64,000 nucleotides of DNA from Girardinichthys multiradiatus (Eukaryota > Chordata > Actinopteri > Cyprinodontiformes > Goodeidae): contig NC_061797.1 of assembly GCF_021462225.1 (NCBI RefSeq), positions 26,063,093-26,127,092 of the forward strand. Direction: 5' to 3'. Both the position numbers and the translations under genes were made by a program. A model generated the notes under the pieces. It had not been told where the DNA came from. It saw only the letters and a program-made list of their open reading frames with translations, and ran no database searches. Positions 50,002 to 62,289 of the stretch are shown here, one piece after another (within the stretch, counting starts at the first letter, position 1; the number at the start of each line of letters is the position of its first letter).

Positions 50002-53000
50002 TTAGGCTAACATTTGGTGCGTTTGAGTGACTGTGAAGGCCTGTTTTACATGTTATACAAAGTTTATATGAAATCTTGTGGTCTTAGTCTGCGCAGGGTC
50101 AGATAAAAGTTTGCATCTCTTTGGCAGGAAAGAAATGGCAACAGTGACTGTGTGTATTGTGCAGTTAGATCTGCTATTTGCTTTGCTGAGTGATAAAAAA
50201 CAACCTTGGCAGATATGAATGGACAGCCTCTCTCCTCGCTGTTTTTCCTCAGCTACGTTTATTGAGTTTGCTCTCTTTCAAAATTACCTTACACTGCTTT
50301 TCACAAAAAACTTGTTTGGAATTGAAAATCCCATTCGACCACCAGACTAGCTTTTCTAACTCTTTCACACTTGGACATACACGTAAGTGGACTCAGAAAA
50401 ATACATTATTGGATCCAGATTTGCAGTTTTTCTTCATCCCTATGTCAATATTACAGGGTATGCAACTTCATTAAGAATGTCCCTTTTTACATAAGAGGCA
50501 AATAACAAGGCACAGCTTGTTAGTCAAATTTATGGCTCTGGTTTATATGTCAGAAAGGACTCTAGTGGTGTTGAACTGTCTTATTTCTTTATCAGAGGTA
50601 GAAAGGAAAGGCTAATTGGTCCAGAGTTAGTGATGGGAGCAATCAATTAGTGTTCTGCCAGCCCTTAAGTCCCCCACCTGCCACCCCAAAACCGACCCCT
50701 TGAAGCTGCTGTGTTACGATCACAAAACCTGCCATAAATACCAATGTTCAGCGTAAATGAAGCTAAAAAAGCTTCGAATTCAAGCCACACTGGATGAGGG
50801 CGGACTCTCCTACCTGTATTTCATGGCTTGTTAGGGGAACTCTCTGCAGGTATGCCAACAGAGCTCGTCTGTCAAGCTTCTGCAGAACTAAAAACAGTCT
50901 TAATGAGGGAGAGCGTGTGTGTGTGTATATATGTGTGTGTTTGATCCAGAGCTTGTGTTCAGCAAGAAAAAAAAAAAAAAAGAGTAGCTGCAATTCCCTC
51001 AAGGATCACAAAAATATTTAATTTGCCTTTTATGACACCTAATTAGTTATTCTACTCAAAATCTTTGCTTTAAATAAAATAACTAATTATATAAAAAGGT
51101 CGTTCCTGCACCTCCCGAGGAACAACTCCTAACTGGTTGAGACCACCGCCTTGCCACACACTCCTTAAACATTTCATGTGTGTTTTACATCACGTTTGAA
51201 AAGGACAAAGCTTAACCTATCCTGGAGTTGCAGTGTGCCGCTCAGAGCCGCTGTTAGATGTTTAAAACCCTGCTCAGCATCATTAAAGTGACACCACAGT
51301 TTGTATCTAATATGACCCAGGTTCTGTGTTTGCAGTTAGTTTGACATTTATTCCTACACGTATATGTGCTGGGTTCTTTGCTGCTAAGTGTGGCAGAGTT
51401 TTTATTTTGCACATTGCCTGAAGAGCCATCGCCGGAAACAAACATAAATTTTATATCTTCCCGAAAAACAGCTTTTGGAAAACAGGAGTCTAGCAAGTAG
51501 GAGCTATTACCTACTAAACAAAGAGCAGTGACAGGAAAGAAAGTGATTGTGTAAAGTAAATGTCTTTTCAATTCCCTTAATGCCATGAGACATTTTCTTG
51601 CACCTGTCACCACTCCGGGGGCTCTGCGAAACGCTGAAGTAGAACAGAACCTTAAATTCTTGGCACCTCCCAGAAAGCAAAAAAACAAAAAACAAGCCGC
51701 TTTATAAAAGGAAGAATCAGACGAAGATGCAGCCTCCACTTAATCCATTCCATTTAACAGATACAAGTGCCACTGACCTTCCGGTGTCATTTGATGTCAC
51801 CAAAAGCATGCCTCTCCACATCACAATTCGCTTCTCCAACACAGGGATGCATTTTACCCCTCAAAATGGAGAAACAACACTTGCCCTGCCAAATATCCTT
51901 CCTGTGGGGGGAATTTAATTTGCCATTAGTACTGTGTGTAAAGCCCTGTCATCTCTTTCTTTCTTTAAGATTACATCTTCAAAGAATATGTAGTTAGTTT
52001 TACTCAGCCCAAGCAGCCTGTCAGAGCATGCATTTTCATTATAGATAGCATCCGATTTCTCCTACCCTATTTACACTTCCATTTTTGCAGCTATCAGAAA
52101 AACCAAATCAGTCCAGTTGGCTTTTTTGTATATATTGAAGTTTTTAAGAAAAAATGCACAGTATAGATCATTCAAGGAAATGTTTGAAAAGGGAAAAAAT
52201 GCAGTTCCCATAGAGATACAAAATGAATAAGACTTTTTTCTGTCATTCTTAGTTCCTGTATTTAAAAGTAATATGTGTTTGAACTATATGATGCACTCAT
52301 GTACACACAGTTCTCCTCTACATCCCGAGGGAACAATCAACTGTCTATCTGTCAGTTGTTCAACCTGAAGGAAGACTGGTTATTGATTTCACATCTGCTG
52401 CAGCATTGACCATAATCATCACAATGCTTGTGAATTTCTCTCTTGTTTCTGATTTTATTTCTGCTTCACAAGTTAAAGAAGCATCAGAACCAGTTGGAAA
52501 ATATTTTGTTTAGCGTAAAGCTTTACGGGTTTCATGAGTAATGTATGGCATTTATCAGAACCCAACTTCCATTTTACCAATACAACAAGTTTTCTTGACC
52601 TTTAATGGCTGAACAAATGGCTACATCTGCTTCTGTATTTCGTTTTGATCAGATAAAAGCTCTCACTCCATGGTGTGACGCCTACTCAGCAGGTTCATGG
52701 GGAGGTAAAGGATCTGTTCAGTCCTTCTGACAAATTAGGAGGGAGGTGGGGTGTCTAGGTGGTGGAAGTTGGCCCTGGGTGGCCCTTTCTCTCAGGGCCC
52801 CCTCATAATTTGCATTCCCCAGCTGCACTGAATGGGAAAGGGTTAAGCACCATCGTGCTGAACAGGAAAACCTAGATCTGCAGAAAAATGTACTTCTCAT
52901 TATCATCATCTTTATCTTCATCAGTGTAAACTAATGATTCATATAAGTGCTGCACATAAAAATCCCACAATAGCTATATAAACTAGAAACTCCACAAAGA

Positions 53001-53220
53001 CCAAACTATGCAAGATAAACTATTTTAAGCATTTATTTTTTATTATTGTGAACAGTAGTTAAAACATGCAAATTCAAATAATGTACCAAGCTATTGTTTT
53101 GATAAGGACTTCTTTTAACTAGCATGTGGCAGTAAAATGCTCCTAAAAAGATAACCACAAGGTGGCAGCAATGGACCAAGTTGTTCGCTAACTGCCCTAG
53201 TCCTTTTTCTGGCCGGCAAC

Positions 53221-53308
53221 GAAGAGAAGAGAAGAGAAGAGAAGAGAAGAGAAGAGAAGAGAAGAGAAGAGAAGAGAAGAGAAGAGAAGAGAGAAGAAAG
53301 AAGAGAAG
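53221..53308. repeat. (GAAGA)n and 88-nt pure purine tract
   Basis: About fourteen GAAGA units followed by related purine sequence, with no pyrimidine in 88 bases. Polypurine tracts with partial mirror symmetry can form triplex (H-) DNA. Open frames on both strands here are artefacts of the repeat. Confidence 0.95.
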
Positions 53309-53639
53309 TATAGCTTTTGTTTTTGCCATTATAATATTACTTGGAGAGAATAACAAAGTAAAATCAACTGCTTAAGGGAAACTACAAGTCTTATGGATGA
53401 AGAGGTGGAAAAGTATGCAATTAGCTTCTGATTTGTGGGTAGTGATATGTTTATGTACAGATACACTGTGTACCATCATAGTAAAAAAAACTATTTCTTT
53501 TTCTTCAATAAAAATACTGAGTATTCCTTAATCATAGAGCACTTGCAAATATTAGCTCTGCTTAAGATCAGTGTAATAAATCAATGTTCAGATAGGTATT
53601 CATACACACATTCACACACTGACAGTGGTAAGCTACATT

Positions 53640-53850
53640 GTAGCCACAGCTGCCCTGGGGCAGACGGACAGACGTGGGGCTGCCATACAATAGGTGCCAC
53701 CGGGCCCTCTGACCATCCTCAGCAGTCAAGGCGGGTTAAGTGTCTTGCCCAAGAACACAACAACTGAGATGGAGCAGAGTTCAAACCGGCAGCTTAAAGG
53801 TTACAGGACGAACCTCTACCACCTGAACCACCATCGCCCTATGTCCTACT
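53640..53850. repeat. Fish retroposon/LINE-tail fragment
   Basis: GCTGCCCTGGGGCAGACGGA, AGTGTCTTGCCCAAGAACAC and GAACCTCTACCACCTGAACC are phrases of a widespread fish retroelement 3' region. No coding part is present; the family cannot be named without a library search. Confidence 0.6.
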
Positions 53851-56800
53851 CCGGGATCTTATTTTATCAATTCTAAAAAAAAAGAAAAGGCATCAAAGAA
53901 AATGCTGTTGGCTAATGCATTAAAGGACACAAAAAATATTGTAGTTCTTTGTTTCGATGTATTTAATAAATAGAGGGGGGAAAAAAAATCTGATTTTGAA
54001 TTAAAAATCAACCATAATCAAAAACTCGCCAATTTTAGGCACAACTGAGTGGTGCATCTATATATTATATCATAACATCCAACAGAATGGTAAAAAAATC
54101 TCTGTGTTTTTGTTCCTCTACTATGACTCTAATCGTCCCTCATGAGATTACAGCCTTCAGGCGCTGGTTTACTCGAGTCCATTGTGTTTCAGCCACCACT
54201 GTAAATGCTGTGGCCATGGCAATCCCAAATAAAATGCTGTCCCGGGGCCAAGGTGTCGGCCACTACGGTTAATAGAGATCTGATGCAGATGCCCTGCTAT
54301 TGTATGTGGAAATCAGCTTCGAAAATCATTGCAATTGAACCCAAAGACGTGTTTTTCAGTCTGCAAGACAAAATACAAGACATCTGGTAATAATATCAGC
54401 TGGAATACACATGTCAGCGGAAAGCAGCCTGATGAGTGTTCGCTGCGATAAACAAAGACCACTGATTCGTGTTCCTGTCGTTAGCTGGAGCATATGGAAG
54501 GAGTAGAGGAAAAGCTATGCATGAGCACAAAAAAAGACACATGCATACACTCTTCCCCTTAAATTAGACAGTTTCTTACAAAAGCTGCAGTCAACATTAT
54601 GTTTTAAGCTGGCTGTGTTCCTCTTATAATTTGTTTTAAGAGCCTTCTTTATTACTGTACAGCATGCTGGTTTTCCAGATGGTTGTGTATGAATGCTGGG
54701 GTCTGTGAGGTGATTTCTGAGACTCTATGTCTGCTATGATTATGACATAATTAACACCCACAGTAAGTGGGAGAGAAAGCAGACAGGAATGGTGCATGGG
54801 GACTGTTCATTAACAAGATGCACTCGTTGAAACTTTGCAGCTTGCTGTGGCTAATAAGCCTCACTGAAACGGAGCCCAGCCGTCCCTTGCATTGACCCTG
54901 GCACCGGCCAGGATAAGGGAGGGTTTTGTCTCCTGGAATAATTGCTCTTTTCACATGTTACAAGTGTCCTGACCCCCACGGTCGGCAGCCACTTTCCCTA
55001 CCATAATTACTCCTGATCCGCTCCAAATGAGTCAGCCGCATTAGGACTGCAATAACACTGGCCCGGCTTCAAGCGCGGCACGGGGAGTCTCAGCAGAGCG
55101 GCCCAGAACAGGACTGCCTTTTCTCCCAGCCCACGGTCATTTCCATCACGTCAGAGGTGCATTTCTTACACTTGAAGTCAGCACGAAGGCCCTGGGCTCT
55201 TTTTTTTTCTTTCTGGGGCTTACAGACGGCATTGTTAGCTCCTGGTGCGCACTGCTCTCTGCGGTTTGGCTGCAGACTTCATCCCAATTAACGGAAAACT
55301 TCATTAGGGTGTTTTTTTTCCACAGTTTTCAGCCCCTTATTATTTTTAATTTATTCACTTGGGGTTAATTAAAAGAAATGTATCACAGAGATATGCAACA
55401 GCTTTCTAATTAAATTCATTGCTCCTGTTTTTTAAAGACATGAAACTGGCAGAGATTCCAAATTATTAAAGAAGGCAACGTGTTTCAGCACTTCGTTGCT
55501 CAGTAGTAGGTTACAGTGTGAGCTCTGCAAGGTAAGCTGTCAACAGCAGAGCTTGAGTTAAAAGGAGTGAGATGGGGCAAAGAAAATGAGGTAATGAGAT
55601 GAATGAGGAGGAGGAGACACAAAACATTTGTGACTTTTATCATGCAATTTTACCATGTATAAACCCAAGAGAGCTCTTACAGCGAAGAAAGATTGTCAGA
55701 GTGTTGGCAGAGCAAAAGGAAGATTTGTTACAGCCAATCATCAGTGGAGGTACTTCAGGCTTTCATTCTTGTTGATGTTGGATATCTCCATGAAAGAAAC
55801 TGTCATGTTTACCATTATTTTAGTCAACTGCTGCTATCGTTTACCAAAAAAAGATGCAAGAATAAATTTTCATCCTTAACTACCAGTCAGAATTTTTGAA
55901 CAAACCATTTTATTTATTCTGAAACTACTTATTTTGTTCTGGCTTTGTAAACTTTGTTTCTGAAAGAGGTAATCACATATGCCACCCTCTGATTCCTCTA
56001 GAAAATAAAAAAATAAATGTAAAACCATTAGACCTGTCACAGCCACTTTCCTGCTGTCCAGAACAAAATGCGCCAACACTTTTTACTCCGCATTAAAAAT
56101 GCATTGGGAAAGGAATAAATGCAGCCCCTCTAAAAGTTTGTCACTCATGAGGTCAGGAAGTGATGTACAAAATCCTTCCCACTCTCCGGCAATTACCGCA
56201 CACTTATTATTTCAAAGAATATGCCAGGAGACAGGTGTGCCATTCAGTGTCCTGAGTGTGTTGGAAAATGGAGGGGAAGAAGGAACACCATACTGTGTTG
56301 CACTGTGTGAGCTTCTTTAATCTTGAATAATGCAAATTCCCCACAGGGGGCAGTTATTTGGCAGCATGTCATTCAAGCATCCCACTCCCACAGCTGATAG
56401 GATAAATAATGAGGGTTGCTGGGTGGGTGCACAGTTAAAGAGAACAGCCTTAATGAAGAATCTGTCTGATGCTAGGTCTCCTATAGTCCAAATAACAAAA
56501 AAAAAAAAAGAAAAACTCAATTCATCGCATTCACATGTAATTATGCATATGGTTATATATCTTTATTTCTAAGAAATGATCCTACTTTTTTTCTATGAGA
56601 AATTCCTGTTATGGGTCACATGCTAACAGCAATTCAGCCATAAAAAACTGATGACATGAAATGGAATAAAATGAAAGGTTGTGGGAACAGGATGGAGAAG
56701 GAGGAGTCGAATGTCCGTGAAACAAGTTTAAAGTTCATGTTAAGTTCACTGGGAATGTGTGCGGATGGCATCAACCACTCAAATTATTAGCAACAAACAC

Positions 56801-58239
56801 CCCACTTAAACACTGATCAAATCTTCAACTTCAATGACCACAACCTCATCTATTAGCCTTCAGGGACACCGAGCAACCTGTTTTAATCGCAGGTTATTAT
56901 GAGCTATTTAAGATTTTATTTACTGAAGGTCATCCTATAAGAGGTTAGTTCACTGTAATTCGGATCTTATTTATGAGAAGGGACCCTGAGCTTTTCTATT
57001 TACCACCCAGATAACTACAAAGACCTCAAGAAACTCCTAAGGTTTCATTTTGCTTTTAATTCCTGTGGTTGAAAGAGTGAAACAGCTTAAAGGAGGCATT
57101 AATTTGCTGTTTAAGGCATACATGAATTAATTAATTTGATTTTTAATTAAAAATGATCAAGTGAGGATAAAAATACATCTCTTGCTTATGGCTAAGTGTA
57201 AGTACACTGACCTGCTTCTGAAACTGCTCAGGTAAGGATAAGTAAAGATGATTATGTTGTATGACAGGATAATTAAATTGGTTTTAAAGGAAGCTACATT
57301 TTTGCCATACAGGAAAACTGAGCACAGCATTACTCATTTGTCCAGAGTTTGATTGAGACACTTCCAGTCTCACTGGCAACCCCTGGAGGTTGTCGGCCCC
57401 TTATACACACTAAAATAAAGTGCCACTCCTCAGCTAATACTGAAACTGTGAGATACTATCTCAGCAGATATAGAAACAAATGGAAAATCAAGCAAGGACA
57501 GATAATTTTGCAAAAAGGATAATTGCACAGGGAAGGGTTTCAGGAAGCAGAGTAAGAACATATTTGACCTAAACATATTCTCTGTCAAAGACAGAAACTA
57601 CAAAGATTAAACTTTGAGTCTCTGCAGGTAACACTTCATTAGTTCACAGTGGGGGGTCTGTGTCCATAAAACCAATGACAACCTATATGTTATTTACAGG
57701 AACATTAATGTTTTTTAAGCCTGTTGTGACTGTTCTTTTCTTTGGATGAACATTAAACATAAAATTAGTTGAAATTAGGGATGTAACGTGATTATAGGAA
57801 CAGGATGTTGAGAAATGTATAGGTTACGATGTTTCTCATTAATATGAAGTTAGACCAAGCCTTTATTAAGGACCCTAGATATAAAGGTGAGTGCTATTAC
57901 CATGACATATTGTATCAATGTTTGAGACTCTTATTTTGAAATAAGACAGGAAGTAGCTCTTGAAGCAGTCAGCTAACAAAGACCACAGGTTGGACTGGCT
58001 GACAACACTGGGTTATATAAGCACTTAGTAGCCCCGACCACTTTTAAATCATCGGTGTGGCAGCATTTTGTACTTACCACAAAAAGATACAATAACACAG
58101 CGACATTAAAGACAAGAATGAATTGTAAACACTGTGAGAACATAGCAACTGGCTAACTGTTAGCTATTAATGGCAATAAAGCTGACTTCATTCAGCCTCC
58201 AAAGGGCTGTTTTTTTCACCTTTTGCAAATTTTTATATA

Positions 58240-58985
58240 CAGTACATCTCAAAATATTACAATATCTTGTCACTCATTTGTCGCTCATTTCAGAAAGTGA
58301 AACTCATAGATTCAATACACAAGGAATGAAATACTTCAAGCGTTTATGTCTTGTAATGTTGAGGATTTTGGCTTTCAGATAATGAAAACTCACTCTCGGA
58401 AAATTTGAAAATTGTGAAACATTTAAATTTGTAAATTTTTGTCACACCCTAATCAGCTAATGAACTCAAAACTCCTGCCAAGATTTAGTCAGCCACTAAA
58501 TGGTCTATCGGTCTAGGTCAGTAGTCGGCATAATCATGGGGAAGACTGCTGACTGGACAGATGTCCAGAAGACAGTCATTGACACCCTCCACAAGAAGGG
58601 TAAACTACAAAATATCATACAAAGCTGGTTTTTCAGAGTGCTGTAACAAACCATATTCATAAAAAAAATCAGTGGAAGGAAAAAATGTGGTAGGAAAAGG
58701 TGCACCAGCATTAGGGATAACAACAACCTTGAGAGGATTGTCAGGCAACATTTATTTAAGTCTTTGGGGGAGTTTTAAAAGGAGTGGACTGAAACTGGAG
58801 CCACAGTGCATCAAGAGCCACTATGCACTGACGAATCCTACATGTGGGCTACAAATGTCGCATTCCTGGTGTCAAGTAACTTCTGAAACAGAGACAATGT
58901 ATGAAGTTTCCCTTTCTGAAATGTCTGACAAAAAATATGGCACTATTGATGATATTCTATTTTTTTTTTTTTTTAGATGAACCTG
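58240..58985 (+). mobile_element. Internally deleted Tc1-like element in lmo1 intron 1
   Basis: Left end CAGTACATCTCAAAATATTA next to TA (58238-58239). Right end AGATGAACCTG next to TA (58986-58987), preceded by a T-run and GATATTC, which pairs with GAATATT-type sequence of the left arm. About 0.75 kb remains of an expected 1.6 kb. Confidence 0.8.
58536..58905 (+). pseudogene. Tc1-like transposase, N-terminal relic
   Basis: ATG at 58536 gives MGKTADWTDVQKTVIDTLHKKG, clearly related to the start of the transposase at 2288 (MGKTADLTAVQKATIDTLKQEG). Later parts (CRKRCTSIRDNNNLERIV type, RIPGVK, KQRQC) follow in shifted frames. The catalytic domain has been deleted. Confidence 0.78.
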
Positions 58986-60170
58986 TATTTAGTGTTCCAA
59001 TTGTAACATATGTCTACACTAGCCATACTCCGAAATGCAATGAAAACAACTAACTAATGTCCAAAATATTGTTTACATTTTAATTGTGTTTGATGTTTTG
59101 TCATCCAATAGCGTAATTAGTTGGAGCCTTATCTGACCAGAGTAGCACCCACAATTTCTCGTTTCACCTTTGAGTCTGTTGACCATAATCAGTGAGAATC
59201 CCATAGGAGCCAAGTCTTCACTCTGCTCTGAATCCATGCTAGTTAAGGAAATAAACTGATGTTTATTTAAACCTGTACAATGTCAGACATGTCAGGGGTA
59301 AACCAGCACAGCAGTGAGTATTCTACAACAGCAACATTTTGCTAAAGTTTGAGGCTAATGTGGGAAATCCTATAATCTGTAAAGAGGATTGCAGATCAGC
59401 AGTGTCGCTTTGCAAGCGCGTCTTTTGAGGTTCATCTAGCGATGACCTTAACGTAGATTGCAGTGCGCCCAAATGGGACAGATTGCTCTTTCTGTGGATT
59501 TAAGCCAAATGCATTTATTTATGCCAGCAGGTGGCACACCCTGCATTAGGAAGCACAAATTACTACAGTAAAATTAATTTATTATATTGTTAAATATTCA
59601 CTATGTAAAACTTTTAGACAAATTAAAATAGTGACTTAAAATGCCTTTATCAGTTAAATAAAATGTATCACCAGAAAAATACAATCTTATTGGAGGAAAT
59701 GATCGCCAGGAAATATTTTTTTTGTCATTGTCTATATCAAGCAGCTACGGTAGCCAGTATATAGTGGCATTTGTGATCTTTTCAGGAAACTGTTACTCGT
59801 TTGAAAAGTCAACTGTCTCAAAAAAGGGACCATATTAAACGTTCTTTTAGCAGAGCTATTTATTAATTCGCACTTGTATCGCAAGATCAATAGGTGAAAT
59901 AGCACAATCGCAAAGGACTGCTTGAATGAAGCATTTGGTAGGTCATTTTGTTTCATGTGCAATGCATTCAAACTCTGAAGGCTAATAATATATTTTACCA
60001 GTTTAGTGGACTTTTACTGACTGTAATGTCCAAACCTATTCTAGGTCTTAGTGAACAGGAAGCTAAAGCTGTGTGATGGAGGTTCTTTTGTTTATGGAAA
60101 AGACAAAAAGTAGATTGGAAAATGTGGGTAAAGCGGATTATGGTAATAATACAATGTCACGTTTTCCTAG

Positions 60171-60220
60171 CATTATCTAACTTTAAGGTTTTCCTAGAAT
60201 TACCTTAAAGTTAGATAATG
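60171..60220. repeat. Perfect 19-bp hairpin, 12-nt loop
   Basis: Arms 60171-60189 and 60202-60220 are exact reverse complements. GTTTTCCTAG occurs just before the left arm (60161-60170) and again at the loop (60188-60197), so the hairpin is also flanked by a short direct repeat. Confidence 0.9.
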
Positions 60221-62267
60221 AAAAGCAACCTATGCCTAAAACATTTATAGTCTGTAAACCTTGGATCTGTTTGTGAGAACTAAAAATTTATTCAGACATT
60301 AATAAACATTGTCCTTAAAAATAACCTCATCTTGGCACTTCAATGTACAAAAATAAACTACAAAACATAAGCAAATTAAACACAAGATCTTACATAAAAC
60401 AAAAACAAATGCTGTGCAAGAGACTTGTGTATCAAATTCAGCCAAAATATTTCTACAAAAACCTATTTACTAATAGGCTGTCCTACCTTTATCTGCATCA
60501 TTTTTGCTGTTTAACCGTCTTTTAGGAAAAAAGACAACATATTGTTGGCAATACTTGAAACACTTACATTGTATCACAAGTCAACAATTTTAGAATAATT
60601 ATTATTATCAAAGGTTGATTATGTAATTTGCACAACAGGCCTGCTTTTGTGAAAAATATCCAATGCCAGTTCTCTACCCTTATTCCCTTCTGAAGGGCGA
60701 CGTTCACTTCCTTCTATTTCCCTCAAAACAGAAATTTTCACAGGCAGCTTTCAAAGTGTCATATTTGTGCTTCTAAAAGATGTCAGGTCAACTTTTTAGA
60801 TCGTATAAACTCTCAGATTTTTCTTAGAGCCATTGGTGAAAAACATAAAACACAAGCCAATACCATACACCAACTCACTAAAGAAGACAGATTGGTTTCT
60901 TTGGGACCCATCAAAGCAAAGAAGATTTAGGATCCAGTCTATATGAATTATGCTGTTCTTGTCCCATTAGGATAAATGTCTCTGCTAGTGAAGAATCATA
61001 GCTGATTACAGTGTAGTTTGGACATATGCTCATCTCATCACTTCAGTAAGTTTGCAACAGGTCATTCCTCTTTCTCATACTTTCTTTTACTTTGCCTGTG
61101 ATAAAAGAAAAAAAGTCTTTCTCATAGAGCGAAGAGTAACTTTAACAAAGTGGATCATAACTCCCAGTCAGAGCAGAAGGCAGTCAATAAATAAGTTAAC
61201 AGTGTGTAACAAAAAACTGGAGGAATGTTAAAGGAGATGTGTACATGTATATTTGTAGAAGCATCACTCTGTGTATTCTACTTTTTTTAACACTTTGACA
61301 TGAGTGTTGTCAAACACAACTCATGCGTCAGCTTTGCAGTGACAGGTAGCTGTCAGACCTTCTTCCACTGGATTCCAGCACAGCAGTAACTAACTATATT
61401 TAAACATTTGTTTACGCCTGTCAGGATATAATATGGCTTATAATCTTTATTTCTGAACATTTCTACTACTTATATGTTTTTTTCACCTTGGCTTAGTGTC
61501 CAAACTTCATCTTATCTTTAAAAATATCCTTCGGAATAAATAAAAACAGAAGGGTCAGTATGATCCAATAGTGATGGATTTACTCCCCACCATCTGTGTT
61601 GCAGCACCACATTTTATTGCTGGGAATCTGTATATTATAACATGGCCAGCATATGTGGCTCCTGGCAGTAATAAAAGAGATGCTCTCACAGCGCAAGAGT
61701 GCATAATTGAGTTTGTGCACCATGCTGATGAGTGCGGCCATTTACATCCAAGGCAGGTGGGCGCGCTCGCTAGCACGTGCCTCTTAAGTCTCAATTCGGT
61801 CCCTTTGAATTCCACTTTAGATCACGGAAATGATACGGATCTGCCGCACTCGTAAAATGTGAAATGATCAGGGCTGATAGGGATCTAGAGGTTTAGTGGT
61901 GACGAGACGAAATTGTCTCTAGTGAGTTTTCTGCAATTGTGAGATATTGGACTCAGATTAGATTAAATTAAACACTCAGGGCTGAAGATGGTATTAATGT
62001 GGTTTTGTAGCACATTTTTTCGCTGATCTTAGCTAGAATGAACAGCCAGAACAGCTTTAGAGTAACCTGACAGCGCATAATAAATCCAGTCAGTGCAGTG
62101 CATGTATTGTTATCAAATATGTAGATTTAGCAAATTACAACAGAAAAAAGAGATCTGCACAGAATAAACTTATAACTGTTTAAAACATGCATGTCTCTAC
62201 ATTTACAAAAGAGCAAATGAGACAATGTTGTCTTTAAAAAATAAATAAATAAATAAAGCTTCTGACT

Positions 62268-62289
62268 AAAAAAAAAAAAAAAAAAAAAA
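62268..62289. repeat. (A)22 homopolymer
   Basis: Twenty-two adenines after an AATAAATAAATAAATAAA stretch. It could be the tail of an old retroposed copy, but no body is recognisable upstream. Confidence 0.8.

Noticed and set aside
51254..51739. 161-residue minus-strand open frame in lmo1 intron 1, the longest outside transposons
   Set aside because: It has no recognisable domain, no supporting splice context and a composition like its flanks. A frame of this size is expected by chance in 64 kb with GC-richer patches.
53181..53375. Open frame rich in REEKRREEK
   Set aside because: It is a translation of the (GAAGA)n repeat.
55876..56079. Minus-strand HFVLDSRKV as a possible lmo1 exon 1 (expected start has a VLD motif)
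   Set aside because: No in-phase GT donor follows the needed codon position and the residues do not match the expected start beyond VLD.
61555..61855. Overlapping open frames on both strands
   Set aside because: Open on both strands from composition alone. No motif or splice sites support a gene.
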